Source of the DNA: Lutispora saccharofermentans
GTDB taxonomy: Bacteria; Bacillota; Clostridia; Lutisporales; Lutisporaceae
Direction: 5' to 3'
Assembly (NCBI RefSeq): GCF_024363565.1
Contig: NZ_JAJEKE010000009.1
Span: 1-64,000 of the forward strand
Length of the DNA: 64,000 bases
In this document: positions 33,236-41,236 of the stretch, in pieces
Layout of the letters: each line of letters opens with the position of its first letter
Position numbering within the stretch: position 1 is the first letter of the stretch
Program-made: the position numbers and the translations under genes
Notes under the pieces: generated by a model
The model's database searches: none
What the model saw: only the letters and a program-made list of their open reading frames with translations
What the model was told of the DNA's origin: nothing

Positions 33236-33440
33236 CTTTGCCCCCCAACCAAATAAAGGACCCAGCCATCGTCTTGCGTACCCGGGACTCCCGACGTGTT
33301 TGTCCCGCCAGGGCTGGAATACCCCAACAGTTTTCCTATCCGCACCCTCGCGGGGAATCCTCGTGTTATATGACGTTTCCTGCCCGCGAAGCCAGAGCAA
33401 CATGGACGGCGCACTCTATAATAGACAGATCCTAATCAAC
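33236..33440 (-). ncRNA. GC-rich structured RNA upstream of the EFR1 gene, family unknown
   Basis: About 200 bases are much richer in GC than both neighbouring genes. On the - strand, CCAGCC pairs with a distant GGCTGG and encloses GGGAC/GTCCC, while CCGC-GAGGGT-GCGG forms another hairpin closer to the 5' side. Runs such as GGATTCCCCGCG and ACGCAAGACGAT sit in loops as conserved motifs do. It ends directly at the EFR1 start. The fold suggests a large structured RNA or riboswitch; raiA-type RNA of Clostridia is one candidate, but I could not match it to any known family. Confidence 0.45.
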
Positions 33441-33467
33441 TATATAGTTGCAGCGTGAGGGCAGTGT

Positions 33468-34307
33468 TTAGAAGGAGTACTCCTTAAGCACTTTCTTCTT
33501 TTTAGCTTCTATGAACATGACATCATTACTTGTAAACTCGTTTTCAGCTATTAATTTATTATTAATTGATAGTAAAATAAACCCATTATTATTTAATACC
33601 TCTTTAATACTATCTTCTGTATAGTAATGATCCCAGGTAATATACTCCCTAGGGCTTTCCCCTTCTTGAATTATTATTGTCCGTGACCCCCAAGCCTTTT
33701 GATCTCTAAAATGCTTGACTTCTTCTAATATAAAATGAGGTTTATCACACCAGAACCCACCTTCATCTGAATAATGCCAATTTCTAGTTTCATGCATATT
33801 TTCACATAAGCCAGTTTTGAAGACATCGAATATAAAAATACCTTCATCCGATAGCGCACAATTGACTTTTTTGAGAAAAATATACTGTTCTAAAGGTGTT
33901 AGTGCACCAAAATCACAATAGATACATAAAACAGCATCGTATCCTATGCCAATATCATCTTTAATATAATCTGCACAATGATAATCTATCTGAAGATTAT
34001 CTTCTATTGCTTTCTTTCTGGCGTAGGATAATGATCGTTGTGATATATCTATTCCGGTAACTAAATATCCCATTTTTGCTAACAATGAAGCATACAGACC
34101 GGGACCACAGCCAAGATCTAAAACTTTTCCTCCTTTAGGAATCTTTTTTATTATCCAATCAATAGTCTTCCCTATTGTTTTAATATTTCTACTTGCAGCA
34201 TCATTACCAAAGTCAAGGTGAGCATCTAGCATATTATTTGAAATATATTCATCTGTCCAAATAAAGTGACCACTTCTGTGATATAGCTTTAATTCATTAA
34301 GAATCAA
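33468..34307 (-). CDS. Class I SAM-dependent methyltransferase
   Basis: A 279-residue protein. Motif I is GKVLDLGCGPGLYASLLAKM (about residues 57-76), followed by GYLVTGIDISQRSL (acidic D binding the ribose), IDYHCADYIKDD and GYDAVLCIYCDFGALTP, which are standard for the Rossmann-fold class I family. C-terminal strands (EEVKHFRDQKAWGSRTIIIQ) complete the fold. Substrate cannot be inferred; small-molecule methylation is most common for this plan. Start is TTG at 34307 with GGAGAG 7 bases upstream. It stands between the membrane protein and the EFR1 gene on the same strand but with gaps, so may be transcribed with either. Confidence 0.85.
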   Translation of the reverse strand: MILNELKLYHRSGHFIWTDEYISNNMLDAHLDFGNDAASRNIKTIGKTIDWIIKKIPKGGKVLDLGCGPGLYASLLAKMGYLVTGIDISQRSLSYARKKAIEDNLQIDYHCADYIKDDIGIGYDAVLCIYCDFGALTPLEQYIFLKKVNCALSDEGIFIFDVFKTGLCENMHETRNWHYSDEGGFWCDKPHFILEEVKHFRDQKAWGSRTIIIQEGESPREYITWDHYYTEDSIKEVLNNNGFILLSINNKLIAENEFTSNDVMFIEAKKKKVLKEYSF

Positions 34308-34369
34308 TTAATATCTCTCCTTTCCAACAGTTTGAGCCAGTACTCCACTAATGCATTGTAGATAGGAAT

Positions 34370-35011
34370 CTACAACATTCTCCAGAATAAATTAGTTTCA
34401 GCGATAAGAAAACTAAGGATGAATCCTATGGTAACCACCTTAATTATTTGCTTTGGAGACTGGTATAAAATAAAAATCATCGCTATCCAGAGTAACAATT
34501 CCAGTTTATATTTAATGTAAAAATACCAAACTCCAAGCCCGAAAGCCGGTCTTGAAACAAGCATAAATATTAAAGATGAAATGGAAATAGCAATTGTTCC
34601 TTTTCCTTTTGCATACCAACATATGAAAGCCAAAAATGGCGAAACAACAGTCATGATAACCCAAATCATCATATATGATTTAGGAAAAAAACCAGCTATC
34701 CTAATAGTATAAAGATAATAACTACCTACCATGCCTACGAAAAACAAAAAAACATTTATGGCAGACCTAACAGGTGATTTGCTATACACAGATATTAGCA
34801 CAGCAAGAAAAATCCAAACTCCTATACGGGAAAGAAAATTTCTTAAATCCAACACTTCAAGAAAATGTGGTAATAAATTACTGGCGGTTTCATCAAGCGC
34901 CTTGGAAATTACGCCTAATATAACCCCCATTACAAATATTGATGCTGTATATAAAAGTTTTTTTGATAGTGGCAAATTTATTGGTCTCCGGATTTCATTC
35001 AAAATTTTCAT
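34370..35011 (-). CDS. DUF6518-like multi-pass membrane protein
   Basis: A 213-residue protein with about six to seven hydrophobic helices, e.g. LLYTASIFVMGVILGVISKA, IGVWIFLAVLISVY, AINVFLFFVGMVGSYYLYTI and IIKVVTIGFILSFLIAETNL. No transporter signature was seen. The pattern agrees with DUF6518 family proteins found in Firmicutes, but the match is from memory. It lies alone between the methyltransferase and the MFS gene on the - strand. An upstream GGAGATTGACTTT may serve as RBS for the ATG at 35011. Function unknown. Confidence 0.6.
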   Translation of the reverse strand: MKILNEIRRPINLPLSKKLLYTASIFVMGVILGVISKALDETASNLLPHFLEVLDLRNFLSRIGVWIFLAVLISVYSKSPVRSAINVFLFFVGMVGSYYLYTIRIAGFFPKSYMMIWVIMTVVSPFLAFICWYAKGKGTIAISISSLIFMLVSRPAFGLGVWYFYIKYKLELLLWIAMIFILYQSPKQIIKVVTIGFILSFLIAETNLFWRML

Positions 35012-35130
35012 AAAGTCAATCTCCTAAAATATTATTTTATAATCAAGTCGCATAACCGAATAAACCTGTTTTTTTCATTTATGTGATTCCACTACCTATT
35101 CACACACCCACAGACCATTTTGTCTTATCA

Positions 35131-36363
35131 TCAAACATTATTGATAAAGCGGTCGGACCTACCGTCTGCAGTCTTATCCGCTCGTATAAATGCTGCGATT
35201 AGGATAAGAGCGATACCAGATCCGATCATAATCCATTGTAACGGGATTGCATCTGCCATCGGTCCGAAAATTATCATTCCGATAGGGAGAAATCCCGAAT
35301 ACATTGATCCCATCAATCCAAAGACACGCCCTTGCATTGAGCTTTCTGCCTTTTCTTGAATCAATGTGGTTATTGATGTCTGTATCAATGTAAGAGCAAC
35401 GCCGTATAATACCATCATCACAAGGTAGAGGATAAAATTACGGGCTATCCCCATACCGATTGCCATTGCTCCAAAACCGCAAAGGCCAACCATAAGGGTT
35501 TTTATACGGCTCTTAAAACCTCCCCAAGTTCCCATTAACATTCCGCCGACAGCCATTCCTGCAAAGCCTACAAGTTCTACGGCCGTCAGATACCAATAAG
35601 TATCGCCATAAACACGGCTCACCAATAGTCCTGCCATAAAGCCAGCAGGTACGCATAAAAGTACAAACAAGCCGTAAATGATCAGAAGTTTAGCTAATAA
35701 CTTATCTGAAAAGGCATAGCCAATTCCGATTTTCATATCTGCAAAAATAGATAGCTTCTCTTTAGGAGCTTCTTGCTTCGGTATCAACACATAGGATAAA
35801 ATACCTATGCCAAACACAGCAGTCACTATATCGACAAGAAGTGTTGAATGGAGCGTCCCAATGGTTAAAATAGCTCCTGCAGCGGCAGGGGCCGCAAACT
35901 GCACAATAGATTGCATCGTTGCATTTATTCCGTTGTAACGTATCAAATGTTCTTCGGGAACAATCTGCGGAATAACCGCATTGACCGAAGGCGTCTGGAT
36001 GCCTGCTCCTAGTGAACGAATAACCGACATAATAAGCAATGCGCTAAGCATCAACGGCCCAGAGGAAATAAACGGCATAGTGCAAAACATCACGAGTGTA
36101 ATCGCCGCTATCATTGCATCTGAGAGAATAATCAGTTTTTTTCGGTTGTATCTGTCAGCCCATACACCGCCAACAAATGAAATCAAAAACTGCGGCATAT
36201 ATGAGCAGACAGAAAATGCGGCCACCCAAGCGCCGCTCAAGGTTTCCAGAGTAACATACCAGACGATTGCCATCTGGACGAGTGTTGAGCCAAACAATGT
36301 AGTGCATTGACTGATTAGAAAAAGAATTGCCCATTTTTGCCAACTATTCTTTGGCTTTATCAT
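35131..36363 (-). CDS. MFS efflux transporter
   Basis: A 410-residue inner-membrane protein with twelve predicted helices. Between helices 2 and 3 is GGVWADRYNRKKLIILSDAM, the major-facilitator motif A (G-x-x-x-D-R-x-x-R-K/R); helices such as ITLVMFCTMPFISSGPLM and LIIYGLFVLLCVPAGFMAGL follow. The QSTIAPAAAGAIL-like region and overall length match the macrolide/drug-efflux branch of MFS. I start at the ATG at 36363 because AAGGAGG lies 9 bases upstream; the longer frame adds only low-complexity residues. A decayed AraC-GNAT fragment overlaps its upstream end. Substrate is a guess (drug export). Confidence 0.8.
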   Translation of the reverse strand: MIKPKNSWQKWAILFLISQCTTLFGSTLVQMAIVWYVTLETLSGAWVAAFSVCSYMPQFLISFVGGVWADRYNRKKLIILSDAMIAAITLVMFCTMPFISSGPLMLSALLIMSVIRSLGAGIQTPSVNAVIPQIVPEEHLIRYNGINATMQSIVQFAAPAAAGAILTIGTLHSTLLVDIVTAVFGIGILSYVLIPKQEAPKEKLSIFADMKIGIGYAFSDKLLAKLLIIYGLFVLLCVPAGFMAGLLVSRVYGDTYWYLTAVELVGFAGMAVGGMLMGTWGGFKSRIKTLMVGLCGFGAMAIGMGIARNFILYLVMMVLYGVALTLIQTSITTLIQEKAESSMQGRVFGLMGSMYSGFLPIGMIIFGPMADAIPLQWIMIGSGIALILIAAFIRADKTADGRSDRFINNV

Positions 36364-36601
36364 TTTGTGCATCCTCCTTGTGTTTCGAAGGATGCACAAA
36401 TCGCTTCGTTTGGATAACCGCACATGCTACAAGCAATTCTCTTTCTGCAAAACCATGTCGGTTATATTCGTCACGATAGTCTGTATCTGCTTTATCGCCT
36501 GTGTCGGCTGAAAAGCCCTTAATACTGATTGCCATACCCTCGTCCCGCAAAATCAAGGCTTTTGGGGCATGTGAGGCGATGTGCGTTGTCTGACCTTGCA
36601 T
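36344..36601 (-). pseudogene. Remnant of AraC-GNAT-like C-terminus
   Basis: An 85-codon frame whose middle reads GDKADTDYRDEYNRHGFAER with ELL after it. This lines up with GDKADTGYRKALKELGFAEA at the end of the intact AraC-GNAT protein (28604-29455). The acetyl-CoA loop and all upstream domains are missing, and the start lacks any homology to the intact gene. It directly precedes and overlaps the MFS gene, so an AraC-GNAT/MFS pair was probably ancestral and lost its regulator here. It could still be translated as a short peptide; function is unlikely. Confidence 0.6.
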
Positions 36602-37036
36602 TTTGCTTCCTCCTTTCCGATGTAATATTGTAACACGAAGAGACTTCTATCTTTTCATCATTCTTGCGGAGTTTATCTCTTTCGGAGATGAACTTTTTTA
36701 CTCCACTCAGAGTGTATTGACGGTCTCTCTTTGCTACTCGTTGCTCTCGGCTTTGTGGTTTCCGTTCAAGTTTATTTTTTTCGAGAAAATGTTCCAGGCA
36801 ATTTTAACAATAATATTTGTATAAATACTTATAAACCCTTATCTATGCTGACCATTAGCGATAAGAATATTACTCTCAAGTAAATATTAATAGCAAATCC
36901 ATCCTTAGCTATTTTGGTCTCCAAGTTATTATTCATTTGTTTTATTTGAATTGTATTATTTCGTGTTATCAAACACTGTCAGTACGTTCTCATTTTTATT
37001 CCTCCACTGTAATATTTGATTGGAGGTGAACTGACA
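36602..37036. other. Gene-free spacer
   Basis: About 430 AT-rich bases separate the MFS region from the XRE gene. Short frames here have no ribosome binding sites or family features. Presumably it holds divergent promoters; I found no convincing -35/-10 pair. Confidence 0.4.
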
Positions 37037-37360
37037 GTGGATGAATTACTGAAAACATTTGGCCAGAAAATAAAGGTCGCCCGACAGGATGCCGGACTGA
37101 CACAGGAAGAACTCGCCGAGCAAGTCGGAATCACAACAAGGTACATAATGGCCATTGAAAATGAAAACAAGCAGCCAAGCATGAAGGTGCTCATTAAGAT
37201 TGTCCGAGCCTTGAAGATATCTTCAGATAAAATCTTTTTCCCAGAAATCCAACACACAAACACCAAAAAAGAACACCTCATCCACATGATTAATCTTTGC
37301 GATGAACGTGATTTACAAGTAGCTGAGGCCACGATCAAGGCATTACTAGATACTAAATAA
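37037..37360 (+). CDS. XRE-family transcriptional regulator
   Basis: About 107 residues. The HTH spans ~6-62: FGQKIKVARQDAGLTQEELA, then EQVGITTRYIMAIENENKQP and KVLIKIVRALKISSDKIFFP, a textbook Cro/C1 domain. The C-terminal ~40 residues (HLIHMINLCDERDLQVAEAT) form a helical tail of the kind seen in regulators of Firmicutes conjugative elements. GTG at 37037 follows GGAGGTG by 8 bases; an ATG-like frame upstream is less likely. It is the only + strand gene near the end of the conjugation operon and points towards it; its transcript ends in a good terminator. It may control the element's conjugation or cargo. Confidence 0.85.
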   Translation: MDELLKTFGQKIKVARQDAGLTQEELAEQVGITTRYIMAIENENKQPSMKVLIKIVRALKISSDKIFFPEIQHTNTKKEHLIHMINLCDERDLQVAEATIKALLDTK

Positions 37361-37362
37361 GT

Positions 37363-37396
37363 AAGAGCCATCTTCACAGAGGATGGTTCTTTATTA
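37363..37396 (+). terminator. Intrinsic terminator after XRE gene
   Basis: AAGAGCCATC (37363-37372) pairs with GATGGTTCTT (37382-37391) around an 8-base loop, followed by a T-rich TATTATAAT, three bases after the stop codon. Confidence 0.75.
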
Positions 37397-37498
37397 TAAT
37401 TCAAAATATTTCTTCTCTGTTGTTAAAGCTCTGTTTTAAAGTGAGATGTTCACCTTCATGGTTCATCCTGAACCCTTCCATAGTCCATAAGCATGGTA

Positions 37499-37529
37499 GA
37501 CCTTCCCCTTGGCGGGGAAGGTCCTTTTT
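37499..37529. terminator. Hairpin terminator at the end of the conjugation operon
   Basis: GACCTTCCCC and GGGGAAGGTC form a 10-bp stem around TTGGC, followed by CTTTTTA on the + strand. It lies just past the HTH gene that ends the - strand operon and is likely bidirectional. The core CCCCTTGGCGGGG also occurs as a hairpin at 2847-2863. Confidence 0.55.
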
Positions 37530-37536
37530 AGCTGTT

Positions 37537-37803
37537 TCAGGAATCCGGTTGCTTGATGTAGTACAGATTACTGCTCTTGCCGCCGTTCTCTCTCCAGCGC
37601 TGCTCCTTACGGAGACGGCCGCTTTGTTCAAGATCTGTTATGGCACGTTTGACTGTGCTGCGGGACAGCTTCAGCTCTCTGGCAATGGTACCAATCGCCG
37701 GGTAGCATTTGCCATCCTTGTCGGCACGGTCATGCAGGTACATATAGACGGCTCTCGCCCGGTGCGACAGCTCTGAGGTATAAACGGATGTAAAGTAAGC
37801 CAC
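37537..37803 (-). CDS. Winged-HTH protein at the end of the tra operon
   Basis: An 88-residue basic protein. SHRARAVYMYLHDRADKDGK and CYPAIGTIARELKLSRSTVK followed by RAITDLEQSGRLRKEQRW give a winged helix-turn-helix of the replication-initiator/GntR-like type often encoded next to VirD4 in Firmicutes ICEs. The last residues (NGGKSSNLYYIKQPDS) complete the wing. It starts 11 bases after the coupling-protein stop and is the last gene of the leftward conjugation operon. It may bind oriT-proximal DNA or regulate the operon; only the fold is supported. Confidence 0.75.
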   Translation of the reverse strand: MAYFTSVYTSELSHRARAVYMYLHDRADKDGKCYPAIGTIARELKLSRSTVKRAITDLEQSGRLRKEQRWRENGGKSSNLYYIKQPDS

Positions 37804-37814
37804 AGCTTCACCTC

Positions 37815-39629
37815 CTACTCAATCCGAACAGGTGCTTTTGCCCTGGACGGCATATCCAGCTCCATAGCCTGCGAATGCAGAAGCCCGCCCGTCGCAGCCG
37901 CTTCTGTATCTTCTTCCGGCACATCCACATATGCGGAATGACGGCGTATTATTTCTTCCTCTACCTTTCGCCTGTCAGCATATTTAACCACTCTGGCAGA
38001 TTGCTCGGCAATATCATAAGGCTTGCCGAAGGTGATCCCCCATTCCGTAAACAGCTTCAAGCGAGTACGCATGGGGTAAGCTCCGGTCTTTGTGACGATA
38101 AAATGCCCCTTGGGCATTGACTTTAACTCATCCGGCGTCATCAGCGGTCGCTCAATCATCTGCAGACTCTGCGACGGATCATTTTTCCCCCGGCTGACCG
38201 AGCCGCTCATAACAGTCTTGCTTCCCATGGCTTTTGATAAAATTTGCGCTGATTCGCTATTGGGAGCAAAGCCGCCGAACACCGTGTCCTGGCAGTTGTC
38301 GATGATGATGGAGGAGCCTTCTCTGCCATAGTTTTTCTCCAGCTGCGCGAAGCTCTGTATGATGGCGACGATGGACACCCGGCGTGAGCGGCTGGCGCTG
38401 AACATCATCTCGGCAGACTCTATTTTTGGTATAGTTCCGATTTCATCGAGGAACATCATCACGCGGTTGGGAAGCTTTCCACCATGCTCGTCGGCCACCG
38501 ATAGAATCTCACGGTAGAGCTGCTGGACGATCAGGCTGATAATGAAATACTTTGTGTTATCTTCCTCCGGCATTACCAGGAATATTGCACTTTTGTTTGT
38601 ACAAAACTTCTCCGCATCAATTGCCGTGTCAAAGCACAGAATTTGTTCCAGCTCAGAATCCAGAAACGAATTGAGCCTTGACAGCGCCGTAGAAAGAACA
38701 CTCTGCATGGCTTGCTCCGCAGTATTGAGTGCCGCCCCAGCGAACCACTTGGTCTTGTGCTCATCCGGCAGATGGGCAAGGAGCAACTGAAACAAAGTCC
38801 TGCCCTTGACGCCGCTGGGAGCCAGCAGATCCTGAATGAGCTTGAACACGGATACAATGTGCCTCTGGTTCGGTTCACAATATTCCGCTATAAGCAGGAT
38901 CACGGAGGTCAGCAGACCTTCCGCCGCGTCATAGAAGAAAGCGTTTTGTCCAGCCATAGCAGAATCAAAGCCTCCGGAGGATATGATGGTCTTGGCGGTG
39001 ATCTTGGCATACTTCTCCGCTCTGGCCTTGTACGCAAGGTTCTCCGGATTTTTCAGGTAAGCGTCCATATAGCGGTTGACCAAATGGAGCAGATTGTTTC
39101 CGTCCGAGCGGGTGGGGTTTCTCAGGTCTATGACGGCTACATCATAGCCGTAATGCTCTTTTGCGATACCGGCGTAGTTTCTGTAGAGGTCGCCCTTGGT
39201 GTCTGTAGTCACGAAGCTCATACCGCAGGCGCAGGCGTATTCAAGATTGGGATAGAGAAAGTTGGCGGTCTTACCGACGCCAGCCGCTCCGATCATCAGA
39301 CAGTGGATATCATTATCATCCACCAGCGCGTATCCGTGAGGCGCGGCATCGTCAAACAGCGACGCTTTCCTCCAGCCGACTATGAGTCCCTGCTCCTTCG
39401 GCAGCCTTTCTCCCTTGCGCCATTTCTCTGGCTCATACGGCACTTCGGTATATGTCTTTTTTATCTCCTGCTTTGTCGACCAACGGGCCGTACCGTGCTG
39501 ACCATCGCCTACTGTTCTGCTTTTAATGCCGTTTAAAGTGTAGTAATGCGCTATGAGCGATAACAGCCCGATAACGCCGAACATGGTCAGTCCCGCAGCA
39601 ATCAGGATGATAATTTGTGATGCATGCAA
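37815..39629 (-). CDS. VirD4/TraG-type coupling protein
   Basis: A 604-residue membrane ATPase that would deliver the relaxase-DNA complex to the type IV channel. The N-terminal ~30 residues hold a transmembrane helix (IIILIAAGLTMFGVIGLLSL). Walker A is MIGAAGVGKTANFLYP (114-121 core), Walker B is MMFLDEIGTIPK, and RRVSIVAIIQSFAQLEKNYG and FGGFAPNSESA are typical of TraG/VirD4. The start is TTG at 39629 with GGGGGAA five bases before it. It is preceded by the TOPRIM gene and followed by the HTH gene, with short gaps. Residues and order are intact, so it is likely functional. Confidence 0.9.
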   Translation of the reverse strand: MHASQIIILIAAGLTMFGVIGLLSLIAHYYTLNGIKSRTVGDGQHGTARWSTKQEIKKTYTEVPYEPEKWRKGERLPKEQGLIVGWRKASLFDDAAPHGYALVDDNDIHCLMIGAAGVGKTANFLYPNLEYACACGMSFVTTDTKGDLYRNYAGIAKEHYGYDVAVIDLRNPTRSDGNNLLHLVNRYMDAYLKNPENLAYKARAEKYAKITAKTIISSGGFDSAMAGQNAFFYDAAEGLLTSVILLIAEYCEPNQRHIVSVFKLIQDLLAPSGVKGRTLFQLLLAHLPDEHKTKWFAGAALNTAEQAMQSVLSTALSRLNSFLDSELEQILCFDTAIDAEKFCTNKSAIFLVMPEEDNTKYFIISLIVQQLYREILSVADEHGGKLPNRVMMFLDEIGTIPKIESAEMMFSASRSRRVSIVAIIQSFAQLEKNYGREGSSIIIDNCQDTVFGGFAPNSESAQILSKAMGSKTVMSGSVSRGKNDPSQSLQMIERPLMTPDELKSMPKGHFIVTKTGAYPMRTRLKLFTEWGITFGKPYDIAEQSARVVKYADRRKVEEEIIRRHSAYVDVPEEDTEAAATGGLLHSQAMELDMPSRAKAPVRIE

Positions 39630-39642
39630 TTAGATTCCCCCT

Positions 39643-41073
39643 TTACATGGCTATAATAAAATTTGCCTGCTCCTGTGCCGGAAGCATCTTCGGCATTTCC
39701 AGCTCGACAAAGAGCAGCGCTTTGACACAGTCCAGCGCAAGGCGCTGATAGGAGGACAGGAGCTTTTCCTTATCCTCCAATGTACGGATGCCCGATGCCT
39801 GGAGCTGGTGGCCGATGTCCGAAACATCTTGGCTTATATGTTCTGTCTTAGTCCTGAGCCAGCCTCTATCCTCATGGGGATGGTAGCTTTCCCGCAGCTT
39901 TTGGATGAGCTGCTCCATTGTCACAGGCCGTTCCATCTGATGAAGCTGCCTGTGCATGAGAACCAAAGAACCCACCGCCATACACTGCAGGCATTCCCGA
40001 ACAGCCTCCGCGTTCTCCGTCGCTGACTTGCCGGATGCCAAAAACGGCTCCGCCGTTTCATAACACTCCGACAGGAAGGAATGCAGGTCTTTTTGTGCTG
40101 AAAGGACTTTGCACAAATCGTGCAGCACGGCAATAACCGCTGGCAACAGCACTAGCTTGGGATGCTCCTGTGCCGGAATTGGACTGACGCCATTTCTGGC
40201 TTTCAAATCCTCGTTCCAGTCCTTATTCTGCGACTGCATTACAGAAATTCCCGCGTAACCCTTGCCCGACAGAATATCCTTCAGGCGGCCAGTGGCTTCG
40301 ATGCCAGCTTCGTCATGGTCCATGCACAGCACGACATTTTTCAGATGAGAATTCAGCTCCAGCTGACGAAGCATGGCGTGTTCCGAGACACCGTCCAGTG
40401 TTACATAGCTGTGCCGCTGCCAGCCGTTCTTGTTCAGCGTGATGAAGGACAGCATATCTACCGGCGCCTCGAACACATGGAGGACGCCGCTCTCTCCAAT
40501 CCAGTGAAAGCTATATTTCGGATCGCTGCCCTCCACGTTACCTTTATAGGGTTCTCCCTGCGTATAGGTACCGCGCTTATGAGCGTGGCGAGCGACGCCC
40601 TTTTCATCCAGCCCCACAAATACTGCGTTGTGGTATTCCTTATCCTCATATACCAGCTTTTCATGAGCGAAATGAGACAACACATCTCTATCAATAAAAC
40701 GCTGCTTGATAAGGTAAGCAAACACACGGCGCATATCCGGATTGGCCTCAGGCAGTGCGAAGTCCTTTCGGGGAGCAGGAGCACTTTTGGAGGTCTGGTT
40801 CCACTCTGCGCCGGACTCGCCGCCTAAGAGGAGTGTCACCGCTTCAGGAAAGCTCAGGTCAAAAAATTGCTGAACGAAATCGATGGCACGACCGCCCTCC
40901 TTACGGCTGTGGCGGAACCACTCATTGCCTCGCACAGTCACGCTGTCGAAGCGCTTCCAGCGCCACTCCCGTCCGGAGCGAATGAGCTGCTCACCCTGCC
41001 GCTGGAGGAAATCCACCAGGTCGACAGAGTTCGCTCGCTGCTTTTGTTCGTCTGTAAAATGAATATATGCCAT
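39643..41073 (-). CDS. DUF3991/TOPRIM protein
   Basis: A 476-residue protein. The N-terminal ~90 residues (VDLVDFLQRQGEQLIRSGRE, RAIDFVQQFFDLSFPEAVTL) resemble the CHC2-type primase zinc domain, here without an obvious full set of Cys ligands. Residues ~100-165 fit DUF3991 (FAYLIKQRFIDRDVLSHFAH). Residues ~195-290 form a TOPRIM domain (VLHVFEAPVDMLSF with Glu, VVLCMDHDEAGIEATGRL with DxD). Such proteins accompany relaxases in Firmicutes elements and probably prime or process transferred DNA. It lies between the relaxase and VirD4 genes; a terminator at 41119-41152 separates it from the relaxase. Confidence 0.8.
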   Translation of the reverse strand: MAYIHFTDEQKQRANSVDLVDFLQRQGEQLIRSGREWRWKRFDSVTVRGNEWFRHSRKEGGRAIDFVQQFFDLSFPEAVTLLLGGESGAEWNQTSKSAPAPRKDFALPEANPDMRRVFAYLIKQRFIDRDVLSHFAHEKLVYEDKEYHNAVFVGLDEKGVARHAHKRGTYTQGEPYKGNVEGSDPKYSFHWIGESGVLHVFEAPVDMLSFITLNKNGWQRHSYVTLDGVSEHAMLRQLELNSHLKNVVLCMDHDEAGIEATGRLKDILSGKGYAGISVMQSQNKDWNEDLKARNGVSPIPAQEHPKLVLLPAVIAVLHDLCKVLSAQKDLHSFLSECYETAEPFLASGKSATENAEAVRECLQCMAVGSLVLMHRQLHQMERPVTMEQLIQKLRESYHPHEDRGWLRTKTEHISQDVSDIGHQLQASGIRTLEDKEKLLSSYQRLALDCVKALLFVELEMPKMLPAQEQANFIIAM

Positions 41074-41118
41074 ACTGCAGATCCTCCTTAGTCAGCGTTT
41101 GCGCTTACTGCACCGGCG

Positions 41119-41152
41119 AAAAAAAGCCACCCGCCGATGAGCGGATGGCTTG
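41119..41152 (-). terminator. Intrinsic terminator between relaxase and TOPRIM gene
   Basis: On the - strand AAGCCATCCGC pairs with GCGGGTGGCTT across a TCATCG loop and is followed by TTTTTC. It lies 85 bases after the relaxase stop and 46 bases before the TOPRIM start, inside the operon. Confidence 0.8.
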
Positions 41153-41236
41153 AATGACGCCGGTTTTATTTTTTCAGGGATTGGTTCTTTTTTCCGTGGA
41201 TATTTTAAATGTTGCCTCTGCATGGGAGCCCTCCTT

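Noticed and set aside
33235..33414. N-terminal extension of the EFR1 ferredoxin
   Set aside because: Extension is translated from the GC-rich structured region and gives no protein-like sequence; flavodoxin fold starts at 33234.
36603..36824. 73-codon frame in the gap before the XRE gene
   Set aside because: AT-rich, no RBS, no family features.
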